Shown: positions 8,168 through 16,953, counted from the first letter of the stretch. The stretch is 64,000 nt of DNA from Neoroseomonas soli (GCF_018129065.1 NZ_JAAEDM010000016.1:1-64000); one strand, 5' to 3'. Translations and numbers: made by a program. The notes: generated by a model from the letters alone, not told the origin.

Positions 8168-9562
8168 ATGACCGACCTCTGGCGCCTTCCGGCCACTGAC
8201 CTCGCCGCCCGCATCCGCGCGAAGCAGGTTTCCGCCACCGAGGCCGCGCGCGACGCCCTCGCCCGCCTCGATGCGGTGAACCCGAAGATCAACGCGGTGG
8301 TGGACCACCGGCCGGAAGACGTGCTCGCCCAGGCCGCCGCCGTGGACGCGACCATCGCGCGCGGCGAGGACCCCGGCCCCCTCGCCGGCGTGCCGGTGAC
8401 GATCAAGGTCAACGCCGACCAGGCCGGCTACGCCACCACCAACGGGCTGCGCATCCAGCAGGACCTGATGGCGGCGGTGGACAACCCCGTCGTTGCCAAC
8501 CTCCGCCACGCGGGCGCCGTCCTTCTCGGGCGCACCAACACGCCGGCCTTCTCGCTGCGCTGGTTCACGCGCAACTCGCTGCACGGGCACACGAAGAACC
8601 CGCGCGATCCGTCCATCACGCCGGGCGGCTCCTCCGGCGGCGCGGCGGCGGCGGTGGCGGCCGGCATCGGCGCCATCGGGCACGGCACCGATATCGGCGG
8701 GTCGGTCCGCTACCCGGCCTATGCCTGCGGCGTGCACGGGCTGCGGCCGACTCTCGGGCGCATCCCGGCCTGGAACGCCTCATCGGCTGAACGCCATATC
8801 GGCGGGCAGGTCATGGCGGTCTCGGGGCCCATCGCGCGGACCATCGCGGACATCCGTGTCTCCTTCGCCGCCATGGCGGCGCGCGACATCCGCGACCCCT
8901 GGTGGGTCGGGGTGCCGATGGAAGGGCCGCCGGCACCGAAGCGCGCGGCGCTCTGCATCCGTCCCGACGGCATGGACACCCAGCCCGCCGTAGAGGCTGC
9001 CCTGCGCGACGCCGCGAAGCGCCTGCAAGCCGCCGGCTGGACGATCGAGGAAACCGACACGCCGCCCCTGCGCGAACCCGCCGCGCTCCAGGCGATGCTG
9101 TGGCTCGCCGAATCCCGTCGCGGCCTGAATGCGGCGCTGCAAAGGGAAGCCGACCCGGACGCGAGCTTCATCTTCGGGCAGATGGAAGAACTCTGCCCCC
9201 TCCCCGACATCAACGCCTTCATGGATGCGCTGCAGAAGCGGTCCTACTTCGTGCGCGTGTGGATGGAGTTCTTCGAACGCTTCCCCGTCGCCATCACGCC
9301 CGTCTCGGGCGAACTGCCCTTCCGTGACCAGGAGGACGTGGAAAGCCCCGAGGCCTTCCGCCGGATCATGGCGGCGCAGCTCACCCAGGTCGGGCTGCCG
9401 CTGATGGGACTGCCGGGGCTGACGGTGGCCACGGGACTGGTCGGGACGATCCCGGTGGGCGTGCAGCTGCTGGCCGGGCGCTACCGGGAGGACCTGCTGC
9501 TGCAGGCCGGTGCGGCCATCGAGGCGGGTGGCGTGCCGGCCTCTCCGGTCGATCCCGCCTGA
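8168..9562 (+). CDS. Amidase (amidase signature family)
   Basis: A 464-residue amidase-signature hydrolase with the complete Ser-cisSer-Lys triad: Lys80 in VTIKVNADQ, cis-Ser in GGSSGGAAAA (153-162), and nucleophile Ser179 in GTDIGGSVR. No signal peptide. Start at ATG 8168; the frame is open upstream to 8105 but that part has no family resemblance. A 185-base gap separates it from the acyl-CoA operon, so it may have its own promoter. The substrate is unknown; members hydrolyse amides, nitrile-derived amides or carbamates. A double-hairpin repeat follows its stop. Confidence 0.85.
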   Translation: MTDLWRLPATDLAARIRAKQVSATEAARDALARLDAVNPKINAVVDHRPEDVLAQAAAVDATIARGEDPGPLAGVPVTIKVNADQAGYATTNGLRIQQDLMAAVDNPVVANLRHAGAVLLGRTNTPAFSLRWFTRNSLHGHTKNPRDPSITPGGSSGGAAAAVAAGIGAIGHGTDIGGSVRYPAYACGVHGLRPTLGRIPAWNASSAERHIGGQVMAVSGPIARTIADIRVSFAAMAARDIRDPWWVGVPMEGPPAPKRAALCIRPDGMDTQPAVEAALRDAAKRLQAAGWTIEETDTPPLREPAALQAMLWLAESRRGLNAALQREADPDASFIFGQMEELCPLPDINAFMDALQKRSYFVRVWMEFFERFPVAITPVSGELPFRDQEDVESPEAFRRIMAAQLTQVGLPLMGLPGLTVATGLVGTIPVGVQLLAGRYREDLLLQAGAAIEAGGVPASPVDPA

Positions 9563-9569
9563 AGCAGGC

Positions 9570-9622
9570 CGGAGGGCTCTGCCCTCCGGACCACCCGCCG
9601 AGGGCCGAAAGGCCCTCGGAAC
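9570..9622 (+). repeat. Double-hairpin repeat family B, copy 1
   Basis: Two adjacent stem-loops: CCGGAGGGCTCTGCCCTCCGG, then, after ACCACCCG, CCGAGGGCCGAAAGGCCCTCGG. It starts just behind the amidase stop. Copies at 31222-31282 and (inverted) 33710-33765 keep the same order, spacer and GGCCGAAAGGCC core. It can act as a terminator-like or mRNA-end-protecting structure; there is no U-run. Confidence 0.75.
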
Positions 9623-9625
9623 CCG

Positions 9626-10366
9626 TTACTCTCGGCGGACAGGCGGGACGCTGCCGCCAGGGCCGGGGCCCTGCCAGGGGGCCGAGGGCGGCTGCTGGCC
9701 ATAGCCGGGCGGCGGCGCGCCATGGCCCTGCGGGGGCGACTGCCAGCCCTGGGCAGGCGGCGGCTGCCATTGCTGCTGCGGGGGCTGCGGCTGCTGCCAT
9801 TGGGGTTGCTGCTGCCACTGGCCCCCCTGCTGCGGCTGCCAGCCGGGCGGCGGCATGCCGGGCTGCCACTGCGGCGGGCCATAGCCGCCGCCCAGGGGAT
9901 CGGGCCCGAAGCGGTTCGGCCCTGGCGTGCCGCGCAGGAAGCCGATCTCGACCAGCATCCAGAGCGCATAGCCCAGCAGCACCACGGCCAGCGCGAACCC
10001 GGCCACCATCAGGCCACCCCCGCCGGCGCCGGCGGAAGCGACCGCTGCCCCGGCCACGATCAGCACCCCGCACACGGCGGCAAGCAGGTAGTACCCGCCG
10101 ATCCACCAACCGCTGCGGTCGCGGTCGTGCAGCCGCTTGATCGCGCCGGCGAGCGAAGGCCACAGCGTCAGCAGCGCCGCCAGCCCGCCGATCGGCCCGG
10201 TCTGCACCTGGTCGGCCGGCACGGCATCGCCGAGCATCGTGAAACCCAGCGCCACGTCGAGCACCTGCGCGACGATGGTAAGCGCGAGCAGCGGCAGGAC
10301 ATAGCCGAGCCAGAAGGTCTTGCGGCCGATCCTGCCGCGGAATGCGAGCCATTGGCCGAAAGTCAT
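9626..10366 (-). CDS. DUF805 membrane protein with Gln/Pro-rich tail
   Basis: A 246-residue protein. The first ~150 residues form a DUF805 domain: the start FGQWLAFRGRIGRKTFW, hydrophobic helices, and the typical IKRLHDRDRSGWW motif. The remaining ~90 residues are a low-complexity cytosolic or exposed tail built from Q, P, G and W (for example QWQQQPQWQQPQPPQQQWQ). DUF805 proteins are inner-membrane proteins without a settled function. The start at 10366 gives the standard N-terminus. The gene converges with the amidase gene, with repeat B between the two stops. Confidence 0.8.
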   Translation of the reverse strand: MTFGQWLAFRGRIGRKTFWLGYVLPLLALTIVAQVLDVALGFTMLGDAVPADQVQTGPIGGLAALLTLWPSLAGAIKRLHDRDRSGWWIGGYYLLAAVCGVLIVAGAAVASAGAGGGGLMVAGFALAVVLLGYALWMLVEIGFLRGTPGPNRFGPDPLGGGYGPPQWQPGMPPPGWQPQQGGQWQQQPQWQQPQPPQQQWQPPPAQGWQSPPQGHGAPPPGYGQQPPSAPWQGPGPGGSVPPVRRE

Positions 10367-10525
10367 GTCCGATCCCCGCGACGGAAGCGCTTCACACCAC
10401 CATGCCGCGCGGCCGCCGCGCAAGCCCCGGACCACCTTGCCGGCGTTCCTTTCGACGCATACCGTCGCGTTATCGAAACACGGCCGCCCCGGTGGCGCGC
10501 CCGACGGTCCGGGAGATCGTTCCGC

Positions 10526-10915
10526 ATGTTCCGCCGCAAGCTGCTCACCCTCTTCGCCATCCTCGGCGCCGCCGCGGTGTCGGCCTGCGCGCCGCAGACG
10601 ATCGCGGTGCCGCAGCCGGTCTATGTCGCCCCGCCGGCGGTCGCCTGCGACACCCGCTTCCAGGTGGTGAACAACTCGTCCATGACCGTCATGCAGGTGT
10701 TCTTCAGCCATTCCAGCATCAACAACTGGGGCACGGATCAACTCGGCCAGTACGTGCTGCGGCCGGGCGGCACGTGGAACTATCGCGCCGCCAACGCCGG
10801 CGCCTACGACTTCCGGATCGTGTGGCAGAACGGCCGCGCGGCGGAACTGCGCCGCATCGACATCTGCCGCGCGAGCCGCATCGTCGTGACGAATTCCGGC
10901 CTCTACGCGCAGTAA
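10526..10915 (+). CDS. Small putative lipoprotein
   Basis: A 129-residue protein with a lipoprotein signal: basic MFRRK, a hydrophobic stretch, and the lipobox VSAC (Cys about residue 21). The mature part begins with a Pro/Val-rich linker and has a beta-rich domain with two cysteines (VACDTRF, RIDICRAS). I do not recognise the domain; it is likely an outer-membrane-anchored periplasmic protein. Start at ATG 10526. It is transcribed away from the DUF805 gene, and a terminator-like hairpin follows 32 bases after the stop. Confidence 0.7.
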   Translation: MFRRKLLTLFAILGAAAVSACAPQTIAVPQPVYVAPPAVACDTRFQVVNNSSMTVMQVFFSHSSINNWGTDQLGQYVLRPGGTWNYRAANAGAYDFRIVWQNGRAAELRRIDICRASRIVVTNSGLYAQ

Positions 10916-10947
10916 TCCGCTCGCGGCACCCGCAGCGGCGCGATAGC

Positions 10948-10979
10948 CTCCCCGGCGTCACCGACGTCGGGGAGTTTTC
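10948..10979 (+). promoter_or_regulatory. Terminator-like hairpin that sequesters the next Shine-Dalgarno
   Basis: A 12-bp stem CTCCCCGGCGTC/GACGTCGGGGAG (one G-U pair, ACC loop) is followed by TTTTCTT and, 2 bases later, by the ATG at 10982. It looks like a rho-independent terminator for the lipoprotein gene. Its 3' arm GGGGAG is also the only Shine-Dalgarno sequence of the ATC hydrolase gene, at correct spacing. Folding would thus block transcription through, or translation of, the downstream gene. Confidence 0.65.
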
Positions 10980-10981
10980 TT

Positions 10982-11455
10982 ATGGCCGAGGACCGCCTGG
11001 GCATCCTGGAGCAGCGCCGCATCGAGGCCGCCTTCGCCAAGGGCATCTACGAGGAGATGAAGGCCGAGCTCGGCGAGGCGCGCGCCAAGGCCATCCTCTC
11101 CCGCGCCATCGTCAAGCTCGCGAAGCAGACGGCGGCGGAAATGGCGAAGGAAGGTCCGGACGGGAAGCCCTCGCTCGAGCACTTCATCGCGCTCCAGCCG
11201 CTCTGGACCAAGGGCGACGCGCTGCGCATCGAGACCCTGCGCAAGGACGCGAAGCACTACGACTTCAACGTCACCCGCTGCCGCTACGCCGAGATGTACC
11301 GGGAGATGGGCCTCGCCGAGCTCGGCGCCGTGCTCTCCTGCAACCGCGATGGCGCCTTCTGCGAAGGCTACGATCCGAAGCTGAAGCTCGAACGCACGCA
11401 GACCATCATGGGCGGCGCGAGCCACTGCGACTTCCGCTACCGGATGGAGGAATAG
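10982..11455 (+). CDS. L-2-amino-thiazoline-4-carboxylic acid (ATC) hydrolase family protein
   Basis: A 157-residue protein of the ATC hydrolase family (PF14196), whose founding member opens L-ATC to cysteine derivatives in Pseudomonas. The conserved core is intact: TRCRYAEMYREMGLAELG, LSCNRDGAFCEGYDP, RTQTIMGGASHCDFRY, with three conserved cysteines. No signal peptide. Many members occur in bacteria with no ATC metabolism, so the true substrate is open. The ribosome binding site lies within the 3' arm of the hairpin upstream (10948-10974). Confidence 0.8.
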   Translation: MAEDRLGILEQRRIEAAFAKGIYEEMKAELGEARAKAILSRAIVKLAKQTAAEMAKEGPDGKPSLEHFIALQPLWTKGDALRIETLRKDAKHYDFNVTRCRYAEMYREMGLAELGAVLSCNRDGAFCEGYDPKLKLERTQTIMGGASHCDFRYRMEE

Positions 11456-11463
11456 CAGCCGCG

Positions 11464-11480
11464 CCCGGCGCTGCGCCGGG
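11464..11480 (+). terminator. Hairpin after ATC hydrolase gene
   Basis: A 7-bp stem CCCGGCG/CGCCGGG with a 3-nt loop lies 8 bases behind the stop. There is no U-run, so termination is only possible. Confidence 0.4.
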
Positions 11481-11536
11481 GAAGTGACGGCGGCGATCCG
11501 GTGCGCGATAACCCGTGCGGGTTGAGGAGAACCGCC

Positions 11537-12517
11537 ATGTCCAGGATCACGCGCCGCGTCGCGCTCGCATGTCCGCTTGTCATTCCCATGGCCGCCCGCG
11601 CGCAGGACTGGCGTCCGGGTCAGCAGAGCCGCATCGTCGTCCCCGCCGCGCCGGGCGGCACGGCGGACGCCATGGCGCGGTTGCTCGGGCAATACCTCCA
11701 GGCCAAGTGGGGCACGCCGGTGGTGGTGGAGAACCGTTCCGGCGCCGGAGGCACCATCGGGACCATGGAAGTGGTGCGCGCCCCGGCGGACGGGCGCCAC
11801 ATGCTGCTCGGCAATATCGGGCCGCAGGCGATCGGCCATTCGCTGTTCCGCAACCTGCAGTACCGGCCGGACAGCCTCGCCCCCGTCGCCAATGTCATCC
11901 GCGGGCCGAACGTGCTGGTGCTGCACCCTTCCGTACCGGCGCGGACGGTTCCTGAATTCGTCGCCTGGCTGAAGGCGCAGGGCGGCAGGGCCTCCTACGG
12001 CACATCCGGCATGGGGCAGTCCCCGCACCTGTCTGGCGTGTGGTTCCACCAGCTCGCCGGCACGCAGGCGGAGGCGGTGCATTTCCGTGGCGCGGGGCCG
12101 CTGCTCATCGACCTGCTCTCGGGCAACGTGCAGTTCGCCTTCGACAACCTGACCAGTTCCATGCCCCACATCCGTGACGGGCGCCTGCGCGCACTCGGCG
12201 TGACCAGCGCCGCGCGCAGCCCGCAACTGCCGGATGTGCCGGCCATCCGCGAGACCATGCCGGAACTGGCGCCCTACGACGTCTCGACCTGGTTCGGCGT
12301 GTTCATGCCGGCGGCCGCGCCGGCGGAGATCGTCCGCAGCGTGAACGCCGACGTACAGGCCATGCTGACCCTGCCGGACACGCAGGCCCGCTTCGCCCAG
12401 ATGGGCGGCGTGCCCGCCCCCGGCACCCCCGAGGACTTCGGCGCCTTCGTCCGCGGGGAGATCGAGAAGTGGAGCGGCGTCATCCGGCGCGAGGGCCTGC
12501 AGATGGACGCGACCTGA
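11537..12517 (+). CDS. Tripartite tricarboxylate transporter (Bug) substrate-binding protein
   Basis: A 326-residue periplasmic binding protein of the Bug/TctC family: export signal ending MAARAQ, ligand loop IVVPAAPGGTADAMAR, VVVENRSGAGGTIG, and the C-terminal WSGVIRREGLQMDAT. Start at ATG 11537 with GAGGAG ahead. It forms a tandem pair with the next gene; both keep the unusual GNIGPQAI, SLFRN and EGLQMDAT segments, so they arose by local duplication. No TctA or TctB membrane protein is encoded nearby, so the receptor is an orphan. The ligand is probably a carboxylic acid. Confidence 0.85.
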   Translation: MSRITRRVALACPLVIPMAARAQDWRPGQQSRIVVPAAPGGTADAMARLLGQYLQAKWGTPVVVENRSGAGGTIGTMEVVRAPADGRHMLLGNIGPQAIGHSLFRNLQYRPDSLAPVANVIRGPNVLVLHPSVPARTVPEFVAWLKAQGGRASYGTSGMGQSPHLSGVWFHQLAGTQAEAVHFRGAGPLLIDLLSGNVQFAFDNLTSSMPHIRDGRLRALGVTSAARSPQLPDVPAIRETMPELAPYDVSTWFGVFMPAAAPAEIVRSVNADVQAMLTLPDTQARFAQMGGVPAPGTPEDFGAFVRGEIEKWSGVIRREGLQMDAT

Positions 12518-12602
12518 CCCTCGCCGCGCCCGGCATCTTCCCGGCCGGGCGCGCCCGCGCCATGCTCGCCCCAGGCAATGAATAGCCTGGGAGGAAACGA
12601 GA

Positions 12603-13586
12603 ATGGTCGCCTTCACGCGCCGCGCGGCGATGGCCGCGCCGCTGCTTGCCTTGCCGCCCGTGGCGCGCGCGCAGTCCTGGCGGCCGCCGGGGCAGACGCG
12701 CATCATCGTCCCTGCCGCGGCAGGCGGCACCACCGACATCATGGCGCGCATCCTCGCGCAGTTCCTCCATCCGCGCTGGAACATCCCGGTGGTGGTGGAG
12801 AACCGCACCGGCGCCGGCGGCACCATCGGCTCGCTCGAGATGGTGCGCTCCCGCCCCGACGGCACCACGCTGATGCTCGGCAATATCGGGCCGCAGGCGA
12901 TCGCCTACTCGCTGTTCCGCAACATGCCCTACAGGGCGGAGCAGATCCTGCCCATCGCGGGCACCATCGCCGGACCGAACGTGCTGGTGGTCAACAGCAG
13001 CGTGCCGGCGCGCACGGTGGCGGAACTCGCCGCCATGCTGCGCGCGCGGCCGGGGCAGATCCCCTACGCCTCGACGGGCGTGGGGCAGTCCACGCATCTC
13101 TCGCCGGTGCTGATGCTGCAGATGCTGCACGCCGAGGCGATCCACGTGCCGCATCGCGGCTCCGCCCCCGCGCAGGTGGACCTGCTGGCGGGCAACGTCG
13201 CCTTCATGATCGACAACCTCACCGGCATCATGGGCCACATCCAATCAGGCCGCGTGCGCGCGCTGGCGGTCACCAGCAAGGAACGCAACGCCATGCTGCC
13301 CGAGGTTCCGGCGATGCGCGAGACGATGCCGGAACTGGCGAACTACGAGGTCAACACCTGGTTCGGCCTCTTCGGCCCGGCCGGCCTGCCGGCGGAGGCG
13401 GTGACCAGCCTGAACGCCGAAGTCGCCGCGCTGGTCGCCCTGCCCGAGACGGAACGCCGCTTCGCCGAGCTCGGCGGCTTCCCGATGCGCGGCAGCCCGG
13501 AAGACTTCGCCGCCTTCGTGCGCAGCGAGATCGCCAAATGGGCGGAGGTCATCCGCAAGGAAGGCCTGCAGATGGACGCCACCTGA
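12603..13586 (+). CDS. Tripartite tricarboxylate transporter (Bug) substrate-binding protein
   Basis: A 327-residue paralogue of the protein encoded just upstream, with signal peptide (MVAFTRRAAMAAPLLALPP, cleavage near ARAQ) and the family blocks IIVPAAAGGTTDIMAR, VVVENRTGAGGTIG and GNIGPQAIAYSLFRNMPY. The ligand-contact loops differ (STGVGQSTHLS versus TSGMGQSPHLS), so the pair may bind related but distinct acids. Preceded by GGGAGGAAACG. The stop codon coincides with the first bases of a 127-bp repeat (13584-13710). No transporter membrane subunits are adjacent. Confidence 0.85.
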   Translation: MVAFTRRAAMAAPLLALPPVARAQSWRPPGQTRIIVPAAAGGTTDIMARILAQFLHPRWNIPVVVENRTGAGGTIGSLEMVRSRPDGTTLMLGNIGPQAIAYSLFRNMPYRAEQILPIAGTIAGPNVLVVNSSVPARTVAELAAMLRARPGQIPYASTGVGQSTHLSPVLMLQMLHAEAIHVPHRGSAPAQVDLLAGNVAFMIDNLTGIMGHIQSGRVRALAVTSKERNAMLPEVPAMRETMPELANYEVNTWFGLFGPAGLPAEAVTSLNAEVAALVALPETERRFAELGGFPMRGSPEDFAAFVRSEIAKWAEVIRKEGLQMDAT

Positions 13587-13710
13587 TACGGGCGGCGGCG
13601 ACCGTTGGCCCGTGGCCGGCGGTCGCTGCCACCGGCATCCCCTTTGTCGTGCGCGCGGCCGCCCCGCCAGCCGCGCGTGCGGACACGCCCCGCAGTGATG
13701 CCGGGCGCAT
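13584..13710 (+). repeat. Stop-codon-anchored repeat family C, copy 1
   Basis: A ~127-bp GC-rich element whose first bases are the stop codon of the upstream Bug gene (TGATACGGGCGGCGGCGA...). It has a middle GCGCGCGGCCGCCCCGCCAGCC segment and a 3' stem-loop region ending ATGCCGGGCGC. An inverted copy lies at 34766-34892 and a more diverged one at 61090-61215. In all three the element begins at a stop codon and follows its gene's orientation. The remaining bases to 13918 show nothing else I can identify. Confidence 0.8.
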
Positions 13711-13918
13711 GGGTCCGAGTTTGGCGGGCGGGGACGTGCTGCTGCGCGACGGCGCGGCACCGCATGCGGACGACGCCGCCGAGCGGGATGCGGCGGCGAT
13801 GCCCGCACAATCCGGCATGGCAGGCATGATCGCCGAGGACCCGCGCCGGGGCCGCACCCGCCGTTGATGCGCGGCCCGCTTCGGGCCACGCTGCGCGGAT
13901 TCCGGGAGGACCGACGCT

Positions 13919-14893
13919 ATGATCCGACGCCGCAGCCTGCTCGCGGCCGCCACGGCGGCCTGTGCCGCGCGCCCCGCCCTCGCGCAGGCGCCCTGGCCGA
14001 CACGACCGGTCCGCTTCATCCTGCCGGACGGCGCCGGCGCCGGGAACGACACCACCGCGCGGCTGATCGCGCCGCTCCTGGAAGCCGCACTCGGCCAGCC
14101 CTTCATCGTCGACAACAGGCCGGGCGCCGGCGGGCGCATCGGCGTCGAGGCCGCCTTCCGCAGCCCGCCGGACGGCAGCACCTTCCTGCTCGGCAATGCC
14201 GGGTCGAACGGCATCAACGCGGCGATCTACCGCGACCTGCCCTTCGACCTCGCCACCGCCTTCGATCCGGTGGCGCTGCTGGTGGTCGGGCCGAATGCGC
14301 TGATCGTGAACAGTCGCGCGCTGCCGGTGGCGAATGTCGCGGAACTCATCGCAACGGCCCGCGCGCAGCCTGGCCGGCTCAGCTATGCCTCGGCCGGCGC
14401 CGGCTCCTCAGCGCATATGAACATGGAGCTGTTCAAGCACCAGGCGGGGCTCGACATCGTGCACGTGCCCTATCGCGGCGCGCCCGCACTGGTGCAGGCG
14501 GTGATCACCGGGGAAGCGCCGCTCGCCTTCGCCAACCTGGTGAACGTCATGCCGCAGGTGCGCAGCGGGGAGGTGAAGCTGCTCGCCGTGACCTCCCTGG
14601 CCCGCGCGACGGACCTCCCGGACACGCCGACGGTGCACGAAAGCGGCCTGCCCGGCTTCGAGAGCCTGGCCTGGAACGGGCTGCTCGCGCCCAAGGGCAC
14701 GCCCGCGCCGATCCGCGAGAGGCTGCACGCGGAACTGACGAAGCTGCGCGGCAATGCGGCGCTGCAGGAGCGCGTGCGCCTGCTCGGCGGCGAGTTGGCG
14801 GTCTCCTCCCCGCAGGAATTCCAGGCGCGGATCGATGCCGACATCGCCAAGTGGAAGCGCCTGGCCGAAGCCGCGAACATCCAGGCCCAGTGA
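13919..14893 (+). CDS. Tripartite tricarboxylate transporter (Bug) substrate-binding protein
   Basis: A 324-residue Bug/TctC binding protein with signal peptide ending ALAQAPWPTRPVRF and the family features DNRPGAGGRIGVEAAF, YASAGAGSSAHMNMELF and VHVPYRGAPALVQAVI. It is more distant from the tandem pair upstream than those two are from each other. GGGAGGA precedes the ATG. It runs straight into an enolase-superfamily sugar-acid enzyme gene and then an EamA exporter gene, so its ligand may be the substrate of that enzyme, for example an aldonic or aldaric acid. This link is inference. Confidence 0.85.
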   Translation: MIRRRSLLAAATAACAARPALAQAPWPTRPVRFILPDGAGAGNDTTARLIAPLLEAALGQPFIVDNRPGAGGRIGVEAAFRSPPDGSTFLLGNAGSNGINAAIYRDLPFDLATAFDPVALLVVGPNALIVNSRALPVANVAELIATARAQPGRLSYASAGAGSSAHMNMELFKHQAGLDIVHVPYRGAPALVQAVITGEAPLAFANLVNVMPQVRSGEVKLLAVTSLARATDLPDTPTVHESGLPGFESLAWNGLLAPKGTPAPIRERLHAELTKLRGNAALQERVRLLGGELAVSSPQEFQARIDADIAKWKRLAEAANIQAQ

Positions 14894-14895
14894 GC

Positions 14896-16047
14896 ATGCG
14901 CATCGCCTCGATCGAGTTCCTCGGCGTCAACGTCACGCCCAAGACCAACTGGTCCTTCCTGCTGGTGCGCACCGAGGACGGCCGCACCGGCATTGGCGAA
15001 TGCACGCTGGCGAACCAGGAAGCATTGCTGGAAGCGGAGGCGGCGCGGCTCGCGGCGAATCTCGCGGGCGAGGATGCACGCGCCCGCAACCGCCTCGCGC
15101 GGCTGATCCCGCATGCGCCCGCCGGCCTCGTCGCCCACGCCGTGCTCTCGGCCTTCGAGCAGGCGCTGTGGGACCTGGCAGGCCAGGAGGACGGGCGGCC
15201 GATCCACGCCATGCTCGGCGGCGCATTGCGGGAGGCGGTGCCGCTCTACGCCAACATCAATCGCGGCGCGAACCCGCGCACGCCGGAAGGCTTCGCCGCC
15301 GCCGCGCAACGTGCGGTCGCCGAGGGCTTCCGCGCCGTGAAGCCCGCGCCCTTCGAGCCCCTGGTCTGGGAAGACGCGGCGGATGCATCCCAGCGCGCCG
15401 CCTATGCCGAGGGCCTCGACCGCATCGCCGCGGTGCGCGATGCGGTCGGGCGCGACATCGACATCATGGTGGACGCGCATTGGCGCTTCTCGCCGGGCGG
15501 CGCGGCGCGGCTGGTGCAGGATGTCGCGCCGCTCGGCTTGTTCTGGCTCGAATGTCCCGTCAGCGAGGCCAACCACGCGGCGATCCGCCGCCTGCGCGCC
15601 ATGGCGAACGACCGTGGCATGCGGCTCGCGGGCGCCGAGACGCTCGCGGGCCTCGGCGCCTACCGCACCGTCATCGAGGCCGGCTGCTACGACGTTCTGA
15701 TGCCCGACATCAAGTACGCCGGCGGGCATGAGGAGATCCGCCGCATCGCCGCCCTGGCCCAGACCGCCGGCGTCGAGATCGCGCCCCACAACCCGACCGG
15801 CCCGGTCTGCCACGCGCATTCGGTGCATCTCTGCGCCACCCTGCCGAACCTGCTGCCGCTCGAGGTGCAGTTCGGCGAGACGGACCGCTTCTTCACGCTG
15901 GTGACGGGACACGACCTGCACTTCGCGCGCGGCAACGCAACGCTGCCGGGCGCACCTGGCCTTGGCAACGCGCTCGACGAGGCCGGCGCGCGGCTGATGC
16001 CCTGGCAGCCCATGCCAAAACCCTGGCTCGACCCGAGGCTCGGCTGA
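14896..16047 (+). CDS. Mandelate racemase/muconate lactonizing enzyme family protein
   Basis: A 383-residue enolase-superfamily enzyme: N-terminal capping domain, then a TIM barrel with metal ligands in DIMVDAHWRF (Asp), WLECPVSE (Glu) and LAGAETLAGLG (Glu), and a later APHNPTGPV with the likely catalytic His. The last motif resembles galactonate dehydratase or cycloisomerase-type members, so the substrate is probably an acid sugar or lactone. The ATG at 14896 was taken; a GTG 6 bases earlier overlaps the upstream stop and is equally possible. The next gene overlaps by one base (TGATG). Confidence 0.8.
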   Translation: MRIASIEFLGVNVTPKTNWSFLLVRTEDGRTGIGECTLANQEALLEAEAARLAANLAGEDARARNRLARLIPHAPAGLVAHAVLSAFEQALWDLAGQEDGRPIHAMLGGALREAVPLYANINRGANPRTPEGFAAAAQRAVAEGFRAVKPAPFEPLVWEDAADASQRAAYAEGLDRIAAVRDAVGRDIDIMVDAHWRFSPGGAARLVQDVAPLGLFWLECPVSEANHAAIRRLRAMANDRGMRLAGAETLAGLGAYRTVIEAGCYDVLMPDIKYAGGHEEIRRIAALAQTAGVEIAPHNPTGPVCHAHSVHLCATLPNLLPLEVQFGETDRFFTLVTGHDLHFARGNATLPGAPGLGNALDEAGARLMPWQPMPKPWLDPRLG

Positions 16048-16952
16048 TGCCGATCTGGGTTGGCGCGACGATCCTCGCCGGGCTGTTCCAGACCTGGCGC
16101 ACGGCCCTGCAGCAGCAGCTGCGCGGGCAGCTCTCGGTGAATGCGGCGGCGGTGGTGCGCTACCTCTACGGCGTGCCGGTGGGCGTGCTGCTGGTGACGC
16201 TCTACCTGGCGCTGTTCGGCGGCAGCCTTTCGGCGCCGTCCTGGACCTATGCGCTCTACTGCGCGCTCGGCGGCTTCGGGCAGATCATCGGGACCAACCT
16301 GCTGATCATGTCCTTCGGTCATCGCGGCTTCGCGGTGGGGACCGCCTACTCGAAGACGGAAGCGGTGCAGGCGGCCTTCATCGCGCTGATCTTCCTGGGC
16401 GAGTCCTTTGCGCCGCTGGCCTGGCTCGGGATCGCGGTCTCGGTCGGCGGGACGCTGTATCTCTCGCTGGCAGGGCGCGTTTCCAGCCTGCGCGAGGTCG
16501 CGGCCGCGACGGTGCAGCCGGCGGCGCTCTACGGGCTCGGCGCGGGGCTCGCCTTCGCGCTCTGCGCGCTCGCCATCCGCGCCGCGACGCAGTCGCTCGA
16601 CGGGCCGGACCCGACGCTGCGCGCGCTGGAAACGCTCGTCGTCATCAACACCATGCAGACGGTCATGCAGGGTGGCTGGCTGGTGGCGACGGAGCGTTCC
16701 TCCATCCCGCAGCTCTTCACCACCTGGCGGTCCTCGGCGCAGGTCGGGGCGCTGTCGGCCTGCGGTTCGGCCTGCTGGTTCACGGGCTTCGCCTACGCGC
16801 CAGTCGCGCTGGTCCGCGCCGTCGGGCAGGTGGAGATCCTGTTCACGCTGCTGTTCAGCCGATTCTTCCTGAAGGAACGGATGAAGCGGAGCGACGTGAC
16901 CGGGGCGCTGATCGTGGTGGCCGGCGTGGTGCTGGTGCTGGTGGGGCGGTAA
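16047..16952 (+). CDS. EamA/DMT family transporter
   Basis: A 301-residue inner-membrane protein with about ten hydrophobic helices arranged as two EamA repeats of the drug/metabolite transporter superfamily. Features include the conserved EAVQAAFIALIFLGES at the end of repeat 1 and QVEILFTLLFSRFFLKERM in repeat 2. Such proteins usually export small metabolites. It is the last gene of the Bug/enolase operon and overlaps the enzyme gene's stop, so it may handle a product of that pathway. A 13-bp-stem hairpin follows. Confidence 0.82.
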   Translation: MPIWVGATILAGLFQTWRTALQQQLRGQLSVNAAAVVRYLYGVPVGVLLVTLYLALFGGSLSAPSWTYALYCALGGFGQIIGTNLLIMSFGHRGFAVGTAYSKTEAVQAAFIALIFLGESFAPLAWLGIAVSVGGTLYLSLAGRVSSLREVAAATVQPAALYGLGAGLAFALCALAIRAATQSLDGPDPTLRALETLVVINTMQTVMQGGWLVATERSSIPQLFTTWRSSAQVGALSACGSACWFTGFAYAPVALVRAVGQVEILFTLLFSRFFLKERMKRSDVTGALIVVAGVVLVLVGR

Positions 16953-16953
16953 C

